NCBI GenBank assembly: GCA_019058445.1
Contig: JAHPZA010000009.1
Location: forward strand, 62,001-126,000
Source: Promethearchaeota archaeon
GTDB lineage: Archaea; Asgardarchaeota; Lokiarchaeia; Sigyniarchaeales; SOKP01
DNA: 64,000 nucleotides
Direction: 5' to 3'
Positions 38,751-47,666 of this stretch are shown piece by piece. How positions within the stretch are numbered: position 1 is the stretch's first letter; each line of letters opens with the position of its first letter. A model generated the notes under the pieces. The model made no database searches, was not told the DNA's origin, and was given only the letters and a program-made list of their open reading frames with translations. Made by a program: the position numbers and the translations under genes.

Positions 38751-38756
38751 AGAGGT
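38751..38756 (+). promoter_or_regulatory. Ribosome-binding site that supports a CTG start
   Basis: agaggt lies seven bases before the CTG at 38764, at the right distance for initiation, and no ATG, GTG or TTG exists in frame upstream of 39037. Confidence 0.5.
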
Positions 38757-38763
38757 ATTTTCA

Positions 38764-39225
38764 CTGTCATATTTTCAGAAAATAAACAACGCAGAGCTAT
38801 GGAAAAAAATCCAAAAACTCAGAGAATACATCAAGATTTTAAATGAGCATAAACAATTCAAACAAAGAACTTGTTGGGCATGTAATAAGAGTCTAAATAT
38901 ATTCGATTTCCTTTCTGATAATTTAGAGTTTACTCCGGAATACATATTAAAATTATGGCAAACTCCTATTATAGAGTTACACTGCTGCGAATGTTTTAAG
39001 AATCTGAAATTACACGAGCTCTCATTAATTAAAAATATGGGTTTGGAGACTCGAAATTGTCATAACTGTGGAAGTTCTATGGATATTTATAGATTCTCTA
39101 AGATTTACAATTTCCTTAAAATAAAGGAGCTAAAAGAGATATGGTTAAATGAAAATGCTCTAATATTCTGTAGCGGATATTGTGAAAAGTATTATTATAA
39201 AATAAAAAAAAGAAAAAAAAATTAG
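38764..39225 (+). CDS. Cysteine-rich zinc-finger protein with CTG start
   Basis: The frame is open from 38722 to 39225 without stops. Only a CTG at 38764 lies near a ribosome-binding site; the first ATG (39037) would delete two metal-binding pairs. The 153-residue product has CWAC, then CCEC about 45 residues later, CHNC and finally CSGYC, so it probably forms two zinc-binding units. The rest is helical and basic (RTCWACNKSL, KIKKRKKN at the end). I do not recognise the family. It converges with the acyl-CoA dehydrogenase gene, whose stop is eight bases away. Confidence 0.6.
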   Translation: MSYFQKINNAELWKKIQKLREYIKILNEHKQFKQRTCWACNKSLNIFDFLSDNLEFTPEYILKLWQTPIIELHCCECFKNLKLHELSLIKNMGLETRNCHNCGSSMDIYRFSKIYNFLKIKELKEIWLNENALIFCSGYCEKYYYKIKKRKKN

Positions 39226-39233
39226 AGGATTAT

Positions 39234-40421
39234 TTACTCGGATTTTCTAACTTTGCCTAATTTTGGCATTGCGTGTTCATAGCGATTCATAACGAATCTT
39301 GAGATGACAATTCTTTGTATTTCAGAAGTTCCCTCATAGATTTGATATAACTTTGCATCTCTGAATAATTTTTCCACGGGGTATGTCCTAAGATATCCAT
39401 AACCCCCAAAAATTTGTACTGCTTCAGTTGTGACTTTCATTGCTACGTCAGAAGCAAACGCTTTCGCGATTGAGGAACTTAAATTATTATCTTTACCTTG
39501 ATCTGCCTCCCATGCTGCCTTATATGTTAAGAGTCGAGCAGCTTCAATGTCTTTATACATTTCAGCAATTTTAAATTGAATCGCTTGATAATGATCGATA
39601 GTTCGTCCAAAAACTTCTCTTTTTTGAGCATAATCAATGGAATATTCCATAGCTGAGCGAGCACACCCGACTGCGAAAGCTCCAATAGCAGGTCGAGTAT
39701 GAGCAAAAGTTTGCATTCCTAAAACAAATCCCCTTCCTGGTTTGGCTAGTACATTTTCTTTTCCGATCCGTACATCTTTTAAAACTACAGAAACGGTATT
39801 TGATGATCTTTGACCTAATTTGGGAATATGTTTTCCTAATTTGACTCCTTCAGTGTCAGTGGGGACAATAAACGTTGCAATACCTTTATGTTTTTTTTCG
39901 GGATCTATTGTAGCGAAAACAGTTACATAATCAGCATACCCGCCATTTGTTATCCAAAATTTTGAGCCATTTAAAATATAATCATCACCATCTGGCTCAG
40001 CCCTACATTTTATACCAGCAACATCAGAACCCATGGTAGGCTCAGAGGTTGCGAAAGCGATTAGTTTAAAGTTTTTTGCAATATCTGTTAAGACCCTTTC
40101 TTTTTGCTCTTCACTTCCCCCTATAATAATAGGTTCTGCTCCTAAGTTATTATCAAACACAGATGTAGCAATTCCAGGACAAGCAGAGGATATTTCTTCT
40201 ACTACAATGCATGAATCTAATAAGCCACGCCCGGCTCCACCATACTTTTTTGGAATGCCTAAATTTAATAAGCCTTCATTATAAGCTGCTTTAATAACAT
40301 CTATTGGGAATTCTTCTTCCTCATCATACTTTCTTGCTACAGGCAATACTTCTCTAATGGCAAATTCTCTTGCTTTTTTTTGCAAGGCTAATTGATCTTC
40401 CGTTAAACTAAAGTCAATCAT
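39234..40421 (-). CDS. Acyl-CoA dehydrogenase
   Basis: 395 residues. It shows the N-terminal helical domain, the FAD and substrate loop FATSEPTMGSDV, the WITNGGYAD beta-barrel region, and the C-terminal FAD and dimer motifs (FGGYGYLRTYPVEKLFRDAK). The catalytic Glu sits in IYEGTSEIQR. It oxidises acyl-CoA to enoyl-CoA and normally hands electrons to ETF. It begins two bases after the stop of the flavodiiron gene, on the same strand, so the pair is an operon; no ETF gene is present in the window. Confidence 0.95.
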   Translation of the reverse strand: MIDFSLTEDQLALQKKAREFAIREVLPVARKYDEEEEFPIDVIKAAYNEGLLNLGIPKKYGGAGRGLLDSCIVVEEISSACPGIATSVFDNNLGAEPIIIGGSEEQKERVLTDIAKNFKLIAFATSEPTMGSDVAGIKCRAEPDGDDYILNGSKFWITNGGYADYVTVFATIDPEKKHKGIATFIVPTDTEGVKLGKHIPKLGQRSSNTVSVVLKDVRIGKENVLAKPGRGFVLGMQTFAHTRPAIGAFAVGCARSAMEYSIDYAQKREVFGRTIDHYQAIQFKIAEMYKDIEAARLLTYKAAWEADQGKDNNLSSSIAKAFASDVAMKVTTEAVQIFGGYGYLRTYPVEKLFRDAKLYQIYEGTSEIQRIVISRFVMNRYEHAMPKLGKVRKSE

Positions 40422-40423
40422 AG

Positions 40424-41632
40424 TTAACTTCCCTCCATTTTTGCCATTAACTTGTCAACTACTTCCTTAAAATTCAAATCTTCTGGTCTAGGTACAAATT
40501 TTATTTCGATTGTTTCTATCACTTCTATTTTCGTTGCTTCCATTTGTTCGACAATTTCTTTTACAGCTCCTTTACTCCAGCCATAGCTTCCGAAAGCAAT
40601 TCCAATTTTATTTATTGGTTTAAGCCCTTTTTGATAACATACATACTCAGCGACTGAAGGAAACATTCCCAAATTCAATGTTGGACTTCCTATTAAAATA
40701 GCCTTGGCTTTCATTGCTTCCGTAATCACATCTGAATAATCAGCATGTGTCAATCTAAATCTTTTAACAAGAATCCCTCGACTTTTAATTTCCTTATAGA
40801 GTGCCTTAGCAATTTTTTCAGTACTATTCCACATTGTATCATATACAATTAAAACACTATTTTCTTCAATTTCACCACTGGACCATTTAACATACTTTTC
40901 TAAAATATCTGGTATATGTGATCTCCAACAAACTCCATGAGACGGACACATAATTTCAATTGGTAGAGGAGCGACTTTGGGAATCGTTTTTGCAATTAAA
41001 CCAGAGAGATGAAGTAAAATATTTGCATAGTATTTTTCAGCTTCTTGCATTATAACAGATAAATCATTTTCATCATCCCAGATCCTTGAAGTTGCTAAAT
41101 GTTGTCCAAACGCGTCATTAGAAAACAATATATTTTTGCCATTCTCATCAGTCATAAATGATACCATGGAATCCGACCAATGAATCATAGGAATTGGAAC
41201 AAATGTAAATATTTTACCATTACCAACATCTAAGGTGTCCCCTTCTTTCACAGCTCTAATTTGCTTGAATCTTCCGGCCTCAACCTCTTGGTGGTAATGT
41301 TGTTCCAAGATCTCAACACCTTTAGTTGATGCCACTATTTCAGCATTAGGGAGATATTTTTCTATCAATGGAAATGAACCAGAATGGTCAGGCTCTACGT
41401 GGTTTACGATAAAATATTTAATATCTTTTAGATCACATACAGATTTGATGTTTGCTAAATAATACTCGAAATAAGGGCGTTTAACCGTGTCTATTAATGT
41501 GTAAGCATCTCCACTTTTTACTAAGTAGGCATTATAGCTGCTTCCTCTATTAGTTGAGTAACCATGAAAATTACGCACTTCCCAATCTACATATCCAATA
41601 AAAAATACGTCTTTTAAAATCTCTTGCGCCAT
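40424..41632 (-). CDS. fprA: FprA-type flavodiiron protein
   Basis: 402 residues. The metallo-beta-lactamase-like domain carries the diiron ligands in HVEPDHSG, HWSDSM, FSNDAFGQH and the final His in CPSHGVCW; the C-terminal third is flavodoxin-like with the FMN loop VYDTMWNSTEKIA. These proteins reduce oxygen to water or nitric oxide to nitrous oxide. In archaea related enzymes take electrons from F420H2. Here the next gene is an acyl-CoA dehydrogenase with a two-base gap. All metal ligands are intact. A promoter TATA-like site is possible near 41670. Confidence 0.93.
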   Translation of the reverse strand: MAQEILKDVFFIGYVDWEVRNFHGYSTNRGSSYNAYLVKSGDAYTLIDTVKRPYFEYYLANIKSVCDLKDIKYFIVNHVEPDHSGSFPLIEKYLPNAEIVASTKGVEILEQHYHQEVEAGRFKQIRAVKEGDTLDVGNGKIFTFVPIPMIHWSDSMVSFMTDENGKNILFSNDAFGQHLATSRIWDDENDLSVIMQEAEKYYANILLHLSGLIAKTIPKVAPLPIEIMCPSHGVCWRSHIPDILEKYVKWSSGEIEENSVLIVYDTMWNSTEKIAKALYKEIKSRGILVKRFRLTHADYSDVITEAMKAKAILIGSPTLNLGMFPSVAEYVCYQKGLKPINKIGIAFGSYGWSKGAVKEIVEQMEATKIEVIETIEIKFVPRPEDLNFKEVVDKLMAKMEGS

Positions 41633-41768
41633 AATTTTTCACTTTTTTATTTAGGATTTTAATATCAATTTATAATACATTGGGAGTAATTATAAAGTTA
41701 TTTTCTATGAATTATAAAAATTTCTGGGGTATAGTATTAAAAAACGGGACTTTTCAACCTCACTGATT

Positions 41769-41786
41769 TTTAGTTTAAAAACTAAA
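41769..41786. repeat. Short perfect palindrome upstream of the flavodiiron operon
   Basis: tttagttt and aaactaaa are separated by two A. It lies between the radical SAM stop (41883) and the fprA start (41632), both on the minus strand. No T-run follows, so an operator is likelier than a terminator. AT-rich palindromes arise by chance. Confidence 0.3.
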
Positions 41787-41882
41787 TAATTATTACTTCT
41801 TAATATTTGAGGTGATATTCTAAATTCTAAGTAATGAGAAAATAGATTTAAAATTCTATTCACACAGGTTCTAATTCACAGA

Positions 41883-42797
41883 TTATAAGCCTCGTAAATA
41901 GTCGGGTCGACGCACATTTGGATTTTTAATAGCTAGCTCAATTCTTTTAAGAAATTCTTTTTTATCTTTTGCTAAGCTTCCTTTTAAATTCAAATAATTT
42001 GAGGCATGGTTTGTGTTAAATATACAATTTTGCAAATCATCAGAGGTGTACTCTATCATTGTATATAATTCTTCTAAAATCTGAGTACTAGAGCACGGTT
42101 GGAATTCTCCTTTTGATTTTTGCGTCCATAACTCGGTTCCCGGAGTTACCCTTAAAGTTAAAGGTGAAATATACCACTTAATGGGTGTTGGGGGGGCCAT
42201 TCTATTAATTAATTTAGCAGATTCAATCGCATGTTTTTTACTTTTTTCAGGATTGTTTCCCGCAAGTCCCAAAAGAAAAATACCTGACCATGCTATTCCT
42301 GCTTTGTGACATTTTTGAGCCGCAAGAGTAATCTCATCTTGATTAGTACCTTTATGACACGCTTCAAGAACCTCATCATCCCCACTTTCAATACCCACGT
42401 ATACCATTGTAAATCCGCTTTCTGCCAGTCTTTTCAAATCCTCATCAGATTTGCTGACAATGTCTTTAGCATGAGCATATGCACTCACCTTTTTGAGATT
42501 TGGAAGAATTTTATAACAATATTTGGTTAAATCAATAAGAATCTCAGGTTTTACTACAAAAGCGTTTCCATCTTCGAAAAATACTTTGCGTACTTGATTT
42601 CCATAAAAATTCGCTGCTATTTTTATATCTTGTTTGATTTCTTCAATATCTTTACGAACAGAGAATTTTTTAGTTCTATACATAGCACAGAATGTACATT
42701 TGCGAGTACATCCATTTGTTACTGCTATTAATAACGCATTCCACTCAGAAGGAGGTCTAAATACTGGATCAGTTAAATTTCCCACAACGTAATTCAT
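41883..42797 (-). CDS. Radical SAM protein
   Basis: 304 residues. The Fe-S cluster motif is CTRKCTFCAMYR (CxxxCxxC, near residue 30). It is followed by a TIM-barrel pattern: VFFEDGNAF, the VSAYAHAKDI strand, GFTMVYVGIESGDDEVLEA, and GIFLLGLAGNNPE. This resembles the Elp3/oxygen-independent coproporphyrinogen-type subgroup and small uncharacterised archaeal B12-less proteins. No B12 domain, SPASM or second cluster is seen. The reaction is unknown. The gene appears monocistronic. Confidence 0.88.
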   Translation of the reverse strand: MNYVVGNLTDPVFRPPSEWNALLIAVTNGCTRKCTFCAMYRTKKFSVRKDIEEIKQDIKIAANFYGNQVRKVFFEDGNAFVVKPEILIDLTKYCYKILPNLKKVSAYAHAKDIVSKSDEDLKRLAESGFTMVYVGIESGDDEVLEACHKGTNQDEITLAAQKCHKAGIAWSGIFLLGLAGNNPEKSKKHAIESAKLINRMAPPTPIKWYISPLTLRVTPGTELWTQKSKGEFQPCSSTQILEELYTMIEYTSDDLQNCIFNTNHASNYLNLKGSLAKDKKEFLKRIELAIKNPNVRRPDYLRGL

Positions 42798-42928
42798 GAT
42801 AGTTTTAATTCTTATCGTGATTTTTTTAAACTTTTACCTTTATAAAAAACTAAATGTGTGATAATTTCTCATTTTTTACCCTTTAAGGATAATAAAATTT
42901 AGGTTTTTTTTGAAAAAGAGACAAAATT

Positions 42929-43294
42929 TTATTTCATAAAATTAATCGTAACTTTTTCTAAATTAAGTTTCCAAACTTTCTCAGGAGCTCTACCCGACTC
43001 GCTTGGTCTATATTCTTCCAAATCGATAATTCCAACAGAATTTAATTCCCTTAAATGATAATAAAGTTTAGCTTTATGTTTTTTCAAATCTTTAGGATGT
43101 CCAGCTTCACATTGACCTTCACATATATTATCGTTTGAATGATCTTTAGTTTCAATAATCTTTTGAAAAATTTCATCAGAACTTTTTGGTCCGCTCTTTA
43201 GGACTTCAATGATATCCCATCGAATAGGACAATGCAACACTCGCATAACATCTTTAAAGGACTCTATGTCTGATATCTTAAATTCTTTAGTCAT
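42929..43294 (-). CDS. ArsR-like winged-helix regulator with a cysteine motif
   Basis: 121 residues. The winged helix shows LHCPIRWDIIEVL, then SSDEIFQKI and the recognition region KHKAKLYYHLRELNSVGIIDL. Between them lies a loop with CEGQCEAGH, plus an earlier Cys in the first helix, a possible metal or redox sensor. It is divergent from the small Cys-rich protein and the ABC export genes, separated by 235 bases, so it is the likely regulator of that island. Confidence 0.75.
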   Translation of the reverse strand: MTKEFKISDIESFKDVMRVLHCPIRWDIIEVLKSGPKSSDEIFQKIIETKDHSNDNICEGQCEAGHPKDLKKHKAKLYYHLRELNSVGIIDLEEYRPSESGRAPEKVWKLNLEKVTINFMK

Positions 43295-43347
43295 ATTTTT
43301 TTCGTATTATAAGTCTTTTTTCTTATTATTTAATAAAGAATCAAAAT

Positions 43348-43358
43348 ATTTATATATT
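43348..43358 (-). promoter_or_regulatory. Possible TATA box of the ArsR-like gene
   Basis: On the minus strand the element reads aatatataaat, about 55 bases before the ATG at 43294. In the same gap, downstream, no other clear box for the plus-strand unit is visible. Confidence 0.3.
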
Positions 43359-43529
43359 AGGTAATAATTGTTAAATATAATACTTTATTATTTCAATCTA
43401 TGGTCAAACTAATGAAAAATGTAAAAATGAAACTTGAATGTATGAAATTCAGAGATTTCTTTTTTTCATTAGTCTTCAAAAATAATGATAAAATTTTAAA
43501 AAAAAATTAAAAAAAAACGAGGTAATAAA

Positions 43530-43688
43530 ATGAAATTAAAAGAAGTTGAAGAATGTGATTGTACAAAACCAGAAATAAAGGAGAAGTTCCCAACTGGCTG
43601 TTCTTTGAACCAAATAATAAAATGTCATGGAGATCAACCTATTGGAGAACTTTTGAAACATTTTGAGTTAGAAAAAGAAGAAGAATAA
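43530..43688 (+). CDS. Small Cys-rich protein (52 aa)
   Basis: ATG is preceded by GAGGT at 43519-43523 with ideal spacing. The 52-residue product has CDC near residue 9, a Cys at 24, then KCHGD, so four Cys and one neighbouring His, with an acidic helix at the end (LLKHFELEKEEE). It could bind a metal. No family is recognised. It lies 40 bases before the first ABC gene and diverges from the ArsR-like gene, which suggests it belongs to the same unit. Confidence 0.6.
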   Translation: MKLKEVEECDCTKPEIKEKFPTGCSLNQIIKCHGDQPIGELLKHFELEKEEE

Positions 43689-43728
43689 TTCAAAACTAAA
43701 TTTTTTTTTTTAATTATTAATAAAAGAG

Positions 43729-44736
43729 ATGATGAAAATAGAAGCTATTGAAGTAAAGAATTTATCTAAACATTTCTTTCCGTCAATGAAGGAGAGAAAA
43801 AGAATAAGAATGCAACAAGAAGGATCAGAAAAAGGTACTAAGAATAACATAATTCAAGCTGTTAACAACATCAACTTCAGTGTAAAACAGGGTGAAATTT
43901 TCGGTTTTTTGGGTCCAAATGGTGCTGGAAAGACGACGACCATTCGGATGTTAACTGGAGTGCTCAAGCCTACTAATGGGAGTATTTCTATTTATGGGGG
44001 AAACATTTGGAAACATCCAATTGAGGTGAAACAAATATTAGGACATGTTCCTGAGGAGGCAAATGTCTATATGGATCTTACAGGAATGCAAAATCTATAT
44101 CTAATTGGCAAACTTTATGGACTTTCGAAAAGCGAACGTGTTAATCGAGCTGAACAATTATTAAAACAGTTTGAATTGTTCGAAAAAGGGAATTTAAAAG
44201 CCAAGAAATATTCCAAGGGAATGAAACAAAGATTATTGCTATGTATGGCGCTTATGAGTAATCCCAAAATTTTATTTCTTGATGAGCCAACATCGGGTTT
44301 AGATGTTAAATCAAGTAGAATAATCAAGAAATTGATAAAAGAATATAATGAGAATGGAATGACCATTTTTATAACGACTCATGACATGGATGTAGCAAAT
44401 GAACTGTGTCATCGAATTGCCATTATTAATCAAGGAAAAATTATTAGTCTGGATACTCCCGATAATCTTAAAAAATTGACTCAAGAATATCTGGCTATCG
44501 ACTGTCATTTTATTGATACTGTCAATGTGAATGAAATTAAAGAATTGCATAGCATAATTGAAGTCCAACAAAACAATAGCCTATATCATATAATTGTGAA
44601 AGATATCAATGTGGCATTAATCGAACTCGTAGATTTTATCAAAACCAATGATTTGAATGTGAAGCAAGTATCTACAAATGAACCAAAATTAGAGGATGCA
44701 TTTTTAAAAATAATAGAAAGAGGTGTTGAGAATTAG
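43729..44736 (+). CDS. ABC exporter ATP-binding protein (cassette 1)
   Basis: 335 residues. Walker A GPNGAGKTTTIRM, Q-loop region, signature variant YSKGMKQRLLL (where most have LSGGQ), Walker B ILFLDEPTSGLDV and the switch TTHDMDVANELC are intact. A charged insert of about 30 residues (KERKRIRMQQ) lies between the first strand and the first glycine motif. The C-terminal 90 residues are an ABC-2 extension. The permease gene overlaps its end by 14 bases. Substrate unknown. Confidence 0.9.
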   Translation: MMKIEAIEVKNLSKHFFPSMKERKRIRMQQEGSEKGTKNNIIQAVNNINFSVKQGEIFGFLGPNGAGKTTTIRMLTGVLKPTNGSISIYGGNIWKHPIEVKQILGHVPEEANVYMDLTGMQNLYLIGKLYGLSKSERVNRAEQLLKQFELFEKGNLKAKKYSKGMKQRLLLCMALMSNPKILFLDEPTSGLDVKSSRIIKKLIKEYNENGMTIFITTHDMDVANELCHRIAIINQGKIISLDTPDNLKKLTQEYLAIDCHFIDTVNVNEIKELHSIIEVQQNNSLYHIIVKDINVALIELVDFIKTNDLNVKQVSTNEPKLEDAFLKIIERGVEN

Positions 44737-45520
44737 TAAAGAAGTATTTGGTGTAAAAGGCTCAAAAAAATTAGGCTTAACTGTCCAATTAAGAAGGGCA
44801 GCTGCAATTGCTCAAAAAGATTTAAGGATTTACTATAATAAACCCCCGGTAATAGTTCAAGGTATAATTTTTCCAGTAATACTTTTTTTTACATTCACGA
44901 TCGGAAGAAAGATCCCTACGCCGCTATTAATCTCAGGATTAATGGCAATGGTAATTTTCTTAACTGCCACATCTATAGGTCCATTTGTTTTTCCATGGGA
45001 AACTATGCGAAAAACATTTGAACGTTTAATTACTTGCCCAGTTTCAGTAAAAACAATATTATTTGGGAGTATGTTAAGTTCCTTCTTATTTGGAGTTATT
45101 TTTTCTCTGGTGCCTCTCGTCTTAGGGATAATATTTTTTTCACTCCAGATAACTATAAATTTCCTTATAATACTTATAGCCATGTTTCTCGCAGCTTTTG
45201 TGTTTTCAAGTTTCAGCCTTATTTTATCTGCCCCGCCCACGGATATGCCTGGAAATATCATGATTTTTACACTTCTTCTAAAGTTTACAATATTATTCTT
45301 AAGTCCGCTGTTTATGCCAATAAGAGATCACCCTCTAGCATGGATTTCTCCACTTACATATTTCGTAGATATCGTGAACGTTAGTTTGGGACTTGAAAGT
45401 GCTTTCGGACATTACGGAATTCTTATCGATTTTGCAATTCTAAGCTTTTTCGGAGTTTTCTTTTTATTTCTGGCTTTTATGTTGCATAAAAAAACGCTAC
45501 AGAAGAGATTTCGAAATTAA
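44723..45520 (+). CDS. ABC-2 type permease (cassette 1)
   Basis: 265 residues from GTG, overlapping the ATPase by 14 bases, so translation is coupled. After a basic amphipathic start it has six membrane helices with the ABC-2 signature LILSAPPTDMP in the third loop and ISPLTYFVDIVN before the last helix pair. It would assemble as a homodimer with two ATPases. It is the partner of 43729. Duplicated at 46650. Confidence 0.88.
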   Translation: MLRISKEVFGVKGSKKLGLTVQLRRAAAIAQKDLRIYYNKPPVIVQGIIFPVILFFTFTIGRKIPTPLLISGLMAMVIFLTATSIGPFVFPWETMRKTFERLITCPVSVKTILFGSMLSSFLFGVIFSLVPLVLGIIFFSLQITINFLIILIAMFLAAFVFSSFSLILSAPPTDMPGNIMIFTLLLKFTILFLSPLFMPIRDHPLAWISPLTYFVDIVNVSLGLESAFGHYGILIDFAILSFFGVFFLFLAFMLHKKTLQKRFRN

Positions 45521-45664
45521 TCTAAATAATTATCTAATCATATTTTATTTTTTATATTATAACCAAAAAAGAAAAATCTTTCATAAATAGGAAAAAAAGA
45601 ATAAATCAATTATAAATTAAAAGGAATACTTCATATTTTTTATTAAGATGGAGATTTGATTAAA

Positions 45665-46669
45665 ATGAATGCAATTGTTGTTAGGAATTTAACTAAATAT
45701 TTTACTCCCTCCAAAAAGGAGAAAAAAAAAGGAAGAGCTAGGAATCCATCATTAGAATCAAGAAAACAAGGGAATAATAGTATTATTCGCGCTGTAGATC
45801 ATATTGATTTTGAAGTAAAAAATGGTGAGATTTTTGGCTTTTTAGGTCCAAATGGTGCTGGAAAGACCACCACTATACGTATGCTGACCGGAATTTTAAA
45901 ACCAACAAATGGAGAGATTTTAATATTTGGGCAAAACTTTTGGAATAATCCTATTAAAGCAAAACAGATTATGGGACATGTTCCCGAAGAAGCAAACGTC
46001 TATATGGATCTTACGGGTTTAGAAAATTTATCATTTATAGGAGAATTATATGGTATATCCAAAAAAGAACGTATTAGTCGAGCCGAGCAATTACTAAAGA
46101 AGTTTGAACTGTTTGAGAAGCGTCATCTCAAGTCTAAGAAATATTCAAAAGGCATGAAACAGCGACTCTTATTATGTATGGCATTAATGAGCAATCCTAA
46201 AATTTTATTTCTTGATGAGCCAACATCGGGTTTAGATGTTCAAAGTAGTATTATTATCAAGAAGTTGATTAAAGATTATAATAAAAACGGGATGACTATT
46301 TTCATGACGACGCATGATATGGACGTTGCAAATGAGATGTGTGATCGCATTGCAATAATTAACAGAGGGAAATTAATTGGATTAGATACCCCTGAAAATT
46401 TAAAAAAATTAAAACAAGAATATCAAGCAGTTGATTTTTATTTCACTAAAGAGGCAAAAGAGAGTGAATTAGAAAACTTGAGTTCTGTGAAGGAAGTTAG
46501 AAAGATAAGGGACTATTATCATATTATTGTTCATGACTTAAACGATGGGATTTGCGAAATAATAGAGTATATAAAATCCAAAAATCTAAAAGTTAAGAAA
46601 ATAAACACTTACGAACCTCATTTAGAGGAGGTATTCTTAAAAATGGTTAATGGAGGCGATGATTATTAA
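45665..46669 (+). CDS. ABC exporter ATP-binding protein (cassette 2)
   Basis: 334 residues from ATG at 45665 (a TTG nine bases earlier is in frame; GGAG lies before both). It is a close paralogue of the 43729 protein: Walker A GPNGAGKTTTIRM, YSKGMKQRLLL, ILFLDEPTSGLDV and TTHDMDVANEMC are conserved, and the same charged N-terminal insert is present, here KKEKKKGRARNP. The last 80 residues diverge more. It overlaps its permease by 20 bases. Confidence 0.9.
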   Translation: MNAIVVRNLTKYFTPSKKEKKKGRARNPSLESRKQGNNSIIRAVDHIDFEVKNGEIFGFLGPNGAGKTTTIRMLTGILKPTNGEILIFGQNFWNNPIKAKQIMGHVPEEANVYMDLTGLENLSFIGELYGISKKERISRAEQLLKKFELFEKRHLKSKKYSKGMKQRLLLCMALMSNPKILFLDEPTSGLDVQSSIIIKKLIKDYNKNGMTIFMTTHDMDVANEMCDRIAIINRGKLIGLDTPENLKKLKQEYQAVDFYFTKEAKESELENLSSVKEVRKIRDYYHIIVHDLNDGICEIIEYIKSKNLKVKKINTYEPHLEEVFLKMVNGGDDY

Positions 46670-47456
46670 AGATAATGAAGAAATATTTTCTGAAGAGTTA
46701 AAATCTGAAAGATTTTTTATTCAAGTAAAAAGGTCATTCGCAATCGCTAAGAAAGATTTAAAAATCTACTATAATAAAGGTCCTGTAGTGATACAAGGCT
46801 TTCTTTTTCCACTTATCTTATTCTTTGCCTTTACTGTAGGCAGAAACATTATCCCAATATATTTAATTTCAGGATTAATGGCCATGGTCATGTTCATGAC
46901 ATCAACATCTATTGGTCCTGTGGTTTTTCCTTGGGAAACACGATCGAAAACGTTAGAAAGATTAATTGCTTGTCCAATCTCAATTAAAACAATCTTATTA
47001 GGAAATATTTGGAGTTCATTCATTTTTGGCTGTGTATTTTCGATAGTTCCTTTATTGTTAGGCATACTTTTCTTTGGACTATGGGCTTCAATAAATATTC
47101 TAATTATAATATTAGGGATTATTGTAGCATCCTTAGCATTCTCAAGTTTTAGTCTTATACTTTCAGTTCCACCGACAGATATGCCTGCTAATACTATGAT
47201 TTTAACAATATTGATAAAATTTCCGATACTACTTCTAACTCCTATCTTTATGCCTATACATGCAGCGCCTTATGGGATTGTCTCTCCACTCACATATTAT
47301 ACTGATATCATTAACGTTGGATTAGGTGAAAGTAGTGCTTTTGGCCCTCATGGTCTTTTGCTTGACTTTTGCATTTTAATACTTTTTGGACTTGGTTTTA
47401 CCTTTTTAGCTTTCGTTTTGCATGGAAAGACGCTTCAAAAAAGATTTCGAGGCTAA
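46650..47456 (+). CDS. ABC-2 type permease (cassette 2)
   Basis: 268 residues from ATG (an internal Met at the fourth codon is another start). Six membrane helices and the loop motif LILSVPPTDMP align with the 44723 permease, as does VSPLTYYTDIIN. So this is a gene-pair duplication, not just an ATPase duplication. The T-rich run at 47469 follows the stop. Substrate unknown; two related pumps side by side may cover related lipids or toxic compounds. Confidence 0.88.
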   Translation: MEAMIIKDNEEIFSEELKSERFFIQVKRSFAIAKKDLKIYYNKGPVVIQGFLFPLILFFAFTVGRNIIPIYLISGLMAMVMFMTSTSIGPVVFPWETRSKTLERLIACPISIKTILLGNIWSSFIFGCVFSIVPLLLGILFFGLWASINILIIILGIIVASLAFSSFSLILSVPPTDMPANTMILTILIKFPILLLTPIFMPIHAAPYGIVSPLTYYTDIINVGLGESSAFGPHGLLLDFCILILFGLGFTFLAFVLHGKTLQKRFRG

Positions 47457-47468
47457 TTGATATTTACC

Positions 47469-47486
47469 TTTTTTACTTTTTTTTTT
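47469..47486 (+). terminator. T-rich terminator-like tract after the ABC cassettes
   Basis: Two T runs separated by AC begin about 12 bases after the second permease stop and end the transcription unit 43530-47456. Confidence 0.4.
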
Positions 47487-47600
47487 AATGAATTTTATAG
47501 TTTTCTAGGCATACCTAAATAATCAAAATAATTAATCAATATTAATGGTATTCTTTGAAAAAGAAAGGAAATTTCGAATTATTTCGTTATATTTTTAAGA

Positions 47601-47631
47601 TTTTATGTATGTAATATAAGTTTTATGTATG
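47601..47631 (+). repeat. 11-base direct repeat with 20-base period
   Basis: ttttatgtatg occurs at 47601-47611 and 47621-47631, so the copies are spaced by two helical turns, which suits cooperative protein binding. About 200 bases before the gene at 47826. Confidence 0.35.
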
Positions 47632-47666
47632 AAAATTGCATAATATTTAAAAATTAATTTTCATAC
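47627..47666. repeat. 11-base perfect inverted repeat
   Basis: gtatgaaaatt at 47627-47637 is matched by aattttcatac at 47656-47666 with an 18-base spacer; it overlaps the second copy of the direct repeat. A related gtatgaaatt occurs at 43440. Possible operator. Confidence 0.35.

Noticed and set aside
44857..45261. 134-codon open frame on the minus strand inside the first ABC permease
   Set aside because: It lies wholly antisense to a clear permease and has no domain; the same applies to 36965-37321 and 28058-28375.
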